NCBI GenBank assembly: GCA_003518475.1
Contig: DOYO01000102.1
Coordinates: 1 to 10,747 of the forward strand
Direction of reading: 5' to 3'
DNA length: 10,747 bases
Source: Acholeplasmataceae bacterium
Lineage (GTDB): Bacteria; Bacillota_I; Bacilli_A; Acholeplasmatales; Acholeplasmataceae
Both the position numbers and the translations under genes were made by a program. The first letter of the stretch is position 1, and every line of letters starts with the position of its first letter. This document shows positions 6,105-10,747 of the stretch, one piece after another. The notes beneath the pieces were generated by a model. That model had not been told where the DNA came from. It ran no database searches and saw only the letters and a list, made by a program, of their open reading frames with translations.

Positions 6105-6872
6105 ATGAGATTGAAAAGCAATTATAGAAAATTAGTCATTTCAATATCTGTCATCTTGCTGGTTGTTCTTGGAACGGTCAGCTACGCATGGTTCGTCTTA
6201 ATCAACAGAACCGATTCATTTATCGTGACTGCTGCAAAAGTCGATATATCCTATGACATCATACTCGATGGTTCAACCCTTGATCCTGATTTTTTTGTTT
6301 TTAACTCAGGATCGTCGGTAACAAAATCAGGTGTTTATTTTATTGATGTCTCTGATATCGAGGCTGATAACTTTGTTACAAACCTAAGAATCAATATCAT
6401 TGTAAATAGCACAGTAGATACATATCTCAGAGTTTCATTGATTGATGCAGTAACGCTTGCAACGCTCGATTTCGAAGGGAACTACGGAGAAGTTTCCATT
6501 GTTGACCAACCAATCAATTATTCATTTGCAAGGCACTGGGATGTCAATGGAACACTCTATAATGATTTGTATGATGCCGAAGTTGCTCTTGGAGGAATCA
6601 CTTCAAACGATGTGGTTACCAGATTTGATGAGTGGTATGACAATCATTTGAATGATGGTTATTATTATTATCCTCAAAAGATAGAAAGAGAAATGACATC
6701 TGAACCATTATTAATAAGCTTCATCGAAGAATATGATGGTCTGGAATTTGATACAAAATCAGTAGGTTATTCATTACAGTTGGCAATCCTTGTAGAAGGC
6801 ATCCAAGCAGGGAACAATGCTCCAGTCATTAATTGGCAAATGGCAAATCCGCCTTGGGGAGGTACCTGGTAA
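6105..6872 (+). CDS. Second secreted protein with SipW-dependent signal peptide
   Basis: This 255-residue protein has a basic start (Arg2, Lys4, Arg8, Lys9), a hydrophobic core at 10-25 and SYAWF at 26-30, again the SipW-type signal ending; cleavage is expected after Ala28. The mature chain (DSFIVTAAKVDISYDIIL and onward) has beta-rich alternation, and residues 85-115 (NLRINIIV..., YLRVSLID) resemble the strand pattern of TasA-like folds. It is not an obvious close duplicate of the preceding gene, so the two may be distinct major and minor subunits or an assembly partner (inference). The C-terminus NPPWGGTW is partly dictated by the next gene's ribosome binding site. GGGTGAG (6093-6099) lies 5 bases before ATG 6105. 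Its TAA overlaps the following ATG by one base, indicating translational coupling. Confidence 0.8.
   Translation: MRLKSNYRKLVISISVILLVVLGTVSYAWFVLINRTDSFIVTAAKVDISYDIILDGSTLDPDFFVFNSGSSVTKSGVYFIDVSDIEADNFVTNLRINIIVNSTVDTYLRVSLIDAVTLATLDFEGNYGEVSIVDQPINYSFARHWDVNGTLYNDLYDAEVALGGITSNDVVTRFDEWYDNHLNDGYYYYPQKIEREMTSEPLLISFIEEYDGLEFDTKSVGYSLQLAILVEGIQAGNNAPVINWQMANPPWGGTW
6856..6862 (+). promoter_or_regulatory. Ribosome binding site inside the upstream coding region
   Basis: GGGGAGG lies 9 bases before the ATG at 6872, within the last codons of the preceding gene (Trp-Gly-Gly). With the overlapping TAATG stop-start at 6870-6874 it fixes the start of the large repeat protein and suggests coupled translation. 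Confidence 0.75.
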
Positions 6873-9800
6873 TGAGAAGAATACTCAAGAAATCCCTCAT
6901 TTTAATTTTCGCACTATTTGCCACATTCGTTTTTGGAAGTAGAATATTCAATATCAACTTCCAACCGACTGCACAAGATAATTTTGGTGTATTTTCAGAT
7001 CACACCTTCGACTCTCTTCCGACACCAGATCTTCCGGATGAGGTTTATATTTCCTACACTGATTTTAGAAGCGACATCGGCGATATTTCAGCAAATATTG
7101 TTGCAATCAACCCGGCAACTTGGGGTAAGATTATCAGAATTGATACAGCTGAAGAGCTTTATCGTTTTTCTATTGACGTCAGCTATAAATTTAAATATAC
7201 CATTTATGAAACAAAGCTGACTTCAGAAGCGATTGAAACCTTATTAAGCTTTGATTATGTTCTTGGAAATGATATCGACTACTCAGTCATGAAATCCAAA
7301 CAGTTCAATCCGATCGGCTTCAATTTTGAAATTGAAGGAATCACTTATGAACAATCATTCAAGGGATCATTTGACGGACATGGATTTGAAATTGAAAATC
7401 TATATTTCTCAGGATACAATCAGTTGACAGAAGTGCTGAACATGGGTACTGAATTTGAAACTACTGTCGCTTATACTGAATATTATGCGATGTTTGCTTA
7501 TAATGAGGGAACCATTCAAAACTTTGGACTAATTAATCCGACCTTTGAATTCAACTTTGAAAATGAAACACTCTTTAAAGCAGCCAACATTGTAGGTTTG
7601 AATACTGAAACTGGAAATGTAAATCACGTTTACGCAATTGACACAAGATCAACTGCGCTTGTAGCAGGGATTAGAATGGTTGCAGCCGCAGGTCAAGCAG
7701 CTGGTGTGTTATTTGATAATTATGGCGTATTTAATAATGCGTATTTTGCTTCAAAAGTTGTGATGAATGCGTCTTATGGTTCACGCTTCAGTGTTCAACC
7801 AGTACTTTATACAAATCATGCATCAGGAACCTATGCTAACCTGGCGTTTGACGACACTTTATATCAAGAATCTGTAACCATTAGTGGTAGCACCTATAAT
7901 ATAACGACACCAAACGCTTATGCAACCAGCATGACGACACTAGAACTTAGAACTACCAACGCAGTGCTCGGAACAGGTTGGTTTTATTATCCTGCAGAAA
8001 GCGATCCAACTCCTAAATATCCATCTTTATTGGGGCTAACGAGAATCACTGGTTCGTTGGACATAGAACTTTCTGATACAGTTGGCGATGATGTTACTGT
8101 TACCAATTACTTCATTATAGAAGATGCGCTTGACATGATTGCTTTCTCGAAGATGTTGAATTATACGAGAGAATCCAATCAAACTCCATTCCGTGAGCTG
8201 AGTTATGTCTTAATGGATAATGTTGACATGAGTGTTGTTGCAAGCGATGCTTATAAGACACCGACTGTTGAATTCTCTGGCATTTTTGCAGGCATTTCCA
8301 ATGATGTATACATATACGGAATCAACATCACAAATGGTATTGTTCAAGAAAACTATTATAGCGGTTTATTCGGTATATTAAGCGGACAAGTATATAACTT
8401 GCTCTTTTTGAATGCTGGTGTTACACTCACTGAAACGGATGACTATCCTAGTGTTACAACCTATGTCGGTTTAATTGCAGGACAATTGGTTGATGGAATT
8501 ATTAGAAATGTTTTAGTGGATGTTGATATTGATTTGGGTCATGATACGCTCGGTGAATTCCACGTCGGATCCATTGTTGGAAGCGCATCAGGTACGATTT
8601 CAGGTATTTATGCAGAAGGAAACATCAATGGAAATAATGATCATGTCTTCAGATCAGATATTGTCATCAATCCAACCTACTATTTTGGCGGTTTGATTGG
8701 ATCCAGCGGAGTTACACAACTAGTTTTAACGGACGCCTATAACAAGGTTGCAGTCAATGGTTTCGGTACGGTATCCACGACAATTACGAGTGCGACCGCT
8801 CCAACCATTTATTTAGGTGGTGTCATTGGCAAGGTCACCAACACAGCAGATGTCAAACATGTTTTAGGATTGCTAACGAATGAAGGGGAGTTATCAGTTT
8901 CTGAAATTATCACTTCATTTTCTGAAGTCCAGTATGTTGGTGGAGTGATTGGCGTGAGTGCTGGAACAGCATACGTGCTCAGCAATACTTTTGGTAAATT
9001 CACAAATAAAGGAAATATCAATTTAGTCAATAATGGAACCAATAGCATTATTTCAGCAGGCGTGCTTGTTTCAAACCATACTGAGGAAGTAGAATTTGTT
9101 CATATCTTCAATGAAACGACAGGAACCCTTGAATATTATACGGTTTCCCAGCCATCAGGCACGATTATCGGTGATTTTTCAAACATTGTCTATACGACAT
9201 TGATCTATAATGTCGGTTCGACGTTAACGCTTTCGCAAGCGAAAAACGATGCTGACATGGTGATTGTAGGTAATTATAGCTATTCTGGTGTTTACCATAG
9301 TTCAACCAATGCTCAAACCTTATTGAGATTTGTTGAAAATGATGGCAATATTCTCTATCAGAACCAATCCTTAGCGCAGACGACCTCGTTTGCCGGTATT
9401 TCGCTATCTTTGAATATTGACTACTTGAATGTTTCCTATGATGGAGATATCCATATTCTTGGCGTAACCATGCAAAGTACAAACACAGTTCAAGAACAAC
9501 TATATGTCGCAGGGATTACGCAAACACTCACCAGTGGAAAATACATCAAGAATGGAGTCGTGAATGGTGAAATCACCGTTGCTGGAATCATATCCAACCA
9601 ATCCAACTTCACAGCAGCAAACAATATCTACATTGGCGGATTCGTCAATTTCAATAATTCAGGAAACATGGATCCAAACGGTACCCTAGACATGCCGGTT
9701 GCAACCATAGGTATCATCAATTCAATTAATAACGCTGATATTACATCAAGATACAGTCCTACTGTAAGCGGTATATCAGGTCATGCCAATGTTTATGTCG

Positions 9801-10747
9801 GAGGAATCGCCACATTGAATGATGGGGATATTCAAGACTCCGCGAACATGGGTGACATTAGATTTGAAAACACAAGTGCTGTCGATACTGCAAACGTCAC
9901 CTTCGATACAGATTCTGAATTGGGCGGTGCAACAACAAAATACCGTCATGGTACTGTTTTAGGTGGTATCGCTGGAGCTGTTGTTAGTAAAAAATCCAGA
10001 ATTTATGACTCCAGCAATAGTGGAACAATCATAGGATTATCAAAAAACTTCTCGCGTGTCGGAGGTATTTTAGGGTTATCCATTTTCAGAGAGTTGTTAT
10101 ACGGAAACGTTGTTACAGCATATGGATCTTCAGGTACTGCTGATATTTCAGATTCAATTCTTTCCAACTGTATCAATTATGGAGATATTTCAGCGCTTAC
10201 TATCAGCATTTCGATTTATTCCACCACTGCGCTTTACCAAACAATGAATTCAGGTATTACCAACCCATTTAGATTTGACAGTACCATGCCTGTCGTCGTG
10301 CCATCTTATAACAATACGTACTATTCAGCGCTAACAAGCGGTTCTGTTCGCGTCTATACCAGATCATCATCTGAAGAACGACCAGGCATTAATGCGTCTG
10401 CTGGCGGTGTTATCGGTTATGGATTATCTGTCATGCGACGCATGATGAATCATGGACAAATCAGTTCGACAGACGTTGCTGGCGGAGTAGTTGGAGCAAC
10501 AGTAGTTATTGATTCTTCCCAGTATGTGAAAATTGATACAGCAATTAACTATGGAACTGTTCGTGCCTTCGATCGCGGAACAGTTGGTAACAACTATGCA
10601 AATTTCAATGCTGTTGACATCATGGATTATGAAACGATAAGGGATCATTTTTATGCAGTAGATTCTACTTTTATCTTCCCAGAGACACTCAGCGATATTC
10701 GCTTGTTCCCAGAAAATAAACGGGGAATCGGCGGTATTTTTGGACGT
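6872..10747 (+). CDS. Very large secreted GLUG-like repeat surface protein, 3' end beyond window
   Basis: I read this frame codon by codon: it is open from ATG 6872 to the last base (1292 codons), so the gene is partial here. A basic N-terminus (MRRILKK) and hydrophobic core (8-22) form a signal peptide, but the YAWF ending of the two preceding genes is absent, so a general or different peptidase cut near Gly22-Ser23 is likely. Two introductory modules (88-177 and 413-489) carry the pattern of a helix, NDIDYS or DNVDMS, then FKGSFDGHGFEIENL, typical of GLUG-containing proteins. Many copies of (Y/V)xGG(I/V)xG ... NxGxI follow. Such arrays are expected to fold as a beta-solenoid stalk on the cell surface, often in adhesins. 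Only one cysteine (in SNCINYGDI) is visible. Co-expression with fibre-type proteins under c-di-GMP suggests adhesion or matrix anchoring. How it is attached to the cell is unknown because the C-terminus is missing. Confidence 0.85.
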   Translation, partial: MRRILKKSLILIFALFATFVFGSRIFNINFQPTAQDNFGVFSDHTFDSLPTPDLPDEVYISYTDFRSDIGDISANIVAINPATWGKIIRIDTAEELYRFSIDVSYKFKYTIYETKLTSEAIETLLSFDYVLGNDIDYSVMKSKQFNPIGFNFEIEGITYEQSFKGSFDGHGFEIENLYFSGYNQLTEVLNMGTEFETTVAYTEYYAMFAYNEGTIQNFGLINPTFEFNFENETLFKAANIVGLNTETGNVNHVYAIDTRSTALVAGIRMVAAAGQAAGVLFDNYGVFNNAYFASKVVMNASYGSRFSVQPVLYTNHASGTYANLAFDDTLYQESVTISGSTYNITTPNAYATSMTTLELRTTNAVLGTGWFYYPAESDPTPKYPSLLGLTRITGSLDIELSDTVGDDVTVTNYFIIEDALDMIAFSKMLNYTRESNQTPFRELSYVLMDNVDMSVVASDAYKTPTVEFSGIFAGISNDVYIYGINITNGIVQENYYSGLFGILSGQVYNLLFLNAGVTLTETDDYPSVTTYVGLIAGQLVDGIIRNVLVDVDIDLGHDTLGEFHVGSIVGSASGTISGIYAEGNINGNNDHVFRSDIVINPTYYFGGLIGSSGVTQLVLTDAYNKVAVNGFGTVSTTITSATAPTIYLGGVIGKVTNTADVKHVLGLLTNEGELSVSEIITSFSEVQYVGGVIGVSAGTAYVLSNTFGKFTNKGNINLVNNGTNSIISAGVLVSNHTEEVEFVHIFNETTGTLEYYTVSQPSGTIIGDFSNIVYTTLIYNVGSTLTLSQAKNDADMVIVGNYSYSGVYHSSTNAQTLLRFVENDGNILYQNQSLAQTTSFAGISLSLNIDYLNVSYDGDIHILGVTMQSTNTVQEQLYVAGITQTLTSGKYIKNGVVNGEITVAGIISNQSNFTAANNIYIGGFVNFNNSGNMDPNGTLDMPVATIGIINSINNADITSRYSPTVSGISGHANVYVGGIATLNDGDIQDSANMGDIRFENTSAVDTANVTFDTDSELGGATTKYRHGTVLGGIAGAVVSKKSRIYDSSNSGTIIGLSKNFSRVGGILGLSIFRELLYGNVVTAYGSSGTADISDSILSNCINYGDISALTISISIYSTTALYQTMNSGITNPFRFDSTMPVVVPSYNNTYYSALTSGSVRVYTRSSSEERPGINASAGGVIGYGLSVMRRMMNHGQISSTDVAGGVVGATVVIDSSQYVKIDTAINYGTVRAFDRGTVGNNYANFNAVDIMDYETIRDHFYAVDSTFIFPETLSDIRLFPENKRGIGGIFGR
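7133..7402 (+). repeat. Introductory module 1 of the GLUG-like protein
   Basis: Residues 88-177: IDTAEELYRF, then YVLGNDIDYS, FNPIG and FKGSFDGHGFEIENLYF. This order (helical entry, DID strand, PIG, FxGxFDGxGxxIxNL) is the usual opening of a GLUG-type solenoid block. A GLUG-like turn YYAMFAYNEGTIQNFGL follows at 7481-7531. The block closes near 7928-8038 with a LGTGWFYY ... PKYPSLL segment, also typical of such proteins. Confidence 0.7.
8108..8338 (+). repeat. Introductory module 2 of the GLUG-like protein
   Basis: Residues 413-489 repeat the plan of module 1 in diverged form: EDALDMIAFSKMLN, then LSYVLMDNVDMS, then FSGIFAGISNDVYIYGINI in place of FxGxFDGxGxxIxNL. This shows that the protein is built of at least two tandem blocks, each opening a new run of solenoid repeats. 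Confidence 0.6.
8354..9019 (+). repeat. GLUG-like repeat cluster A (six units)
   Basis: Units begin at 8354 (YYSGLFGILSGQVYNL), 8462 (YVGLIAGQLVDGIIRNV), 8561 (HVGSIVGSASGTISGIYAEG), 8681 (YFGGLIGSSG), 8810 (YLGGVIGKVTN) and 8933 (YVGGVIGVSAG), and later units end in NxGxL/I turns (NEGEL, NKGNI). Spacing of about 33-43 residues with diverged intervening loops is consistent with coils of a beta-solenoid. Similarity is at protein level; the DNA copies are not identical, so these are old repeats. Confidence 0.75.
9629..10747 (+). repeat. GLUG-like repeat cluster B, continues past window
   Basis: Units start near 9629 (YIGGFVNFNNSG), 9794 (YVGGIATLNDGDI), 9956 (VLGGIAGAVVS), 10055 (RVGGILGLSIF), 10397 (SAGGVIGYGLS), 10475 (VAGGVVGATVV) and 10727 (GIGGIFGR, cut by the edge). 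NxGxI/V turns accompany them: NSGTI, NYGDI, NHGQI and NYGTV. Between the clusters (9020-9628) the pattern is degenerate, with only LYVAGITQTLTSG (9509-9547) resembling a unit. The array clearly goes on beyond the sequence given. Confidence 0.72.

Noticed and set aside
6918..7220. A 100-codon plus-strand frame overlapping the start of the large repeat gene
   Set aside because: It is out of frame with a clear signal peptide and GLUG-type module, and it has no ribosome site or protein features of its own.
8809..9482. Minus-strand open frames of 79 and 105 codons inside the large repeat gene
   Set aside because: They lie opposite a long continuous coding frame with clear repeat motifs, lack ribosome sites and have no recognisable domain.
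1..10747. tRNA, rRNA, CRISPR array, insertion sequence, prophage or attachment site
   Set aside because: I saw no cloverleaf, regularly spaced identical repeats, transposase or integrase gene, or flanking terminal repeats.

Overview
The window comes from an AT-rich bacterium that reads the standard bacterial code: TGA ends the genes at 4960-4962 and 6066-6068, and tryptophan is encoded by TGG. Genes are tightly packed with AGGAGG-type ribosome binding sites. A low-GC Bacillota or a standard-code Mollicute (Acholeplasma/Izemoplasma-like) fits best. That placement is an inference from composition and gene content, not a proven identity. All seven genes are on the + strand.

Left half (91-4962): a four-gene cassette of two SipW/ER-type signal peptidases flanking a membrane-anchored McrB-like AAA+ ATPase and a 620-residue protein that looks like a DUF2357/McrC-type partner whose C-terminal third is a long charged coiled coil. 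Gaps are 13-34 bases. Both peptidases carry similar charged cytoplasmic tails.

Middle (4963-5345): a control region. A consensus promoter (TTGACA, 17 bases, TATAAT) is followed by two tandem c-di-GMP-I (GEMM-I) riboswitches, each fused to its own intrinsic-terminator hairpin.

Right half (5346-10747): an operon for cell-surface proteins. It encodes two small secreted proteins with SipW-dependent (TasA/CalY-type) signal peptides ending in YAWF, then a very large secreted protein of GLUG-like repeats. That last frame starts at 6872 and is open without a stop to the window edge (at least 1292 codons).

Working model (inference): c-di-GMP, sensed twice in series, permits transcription of a matrix-fibre and adhesin operon. 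The upstream cassette supplies the dedicated signal peptidases and an ATPase/coiled-coil machine of unknown function that may organise or drive their activity. The AAA+/coiled-coil pair between two SipW peptidases is the part of the window that looks least described.
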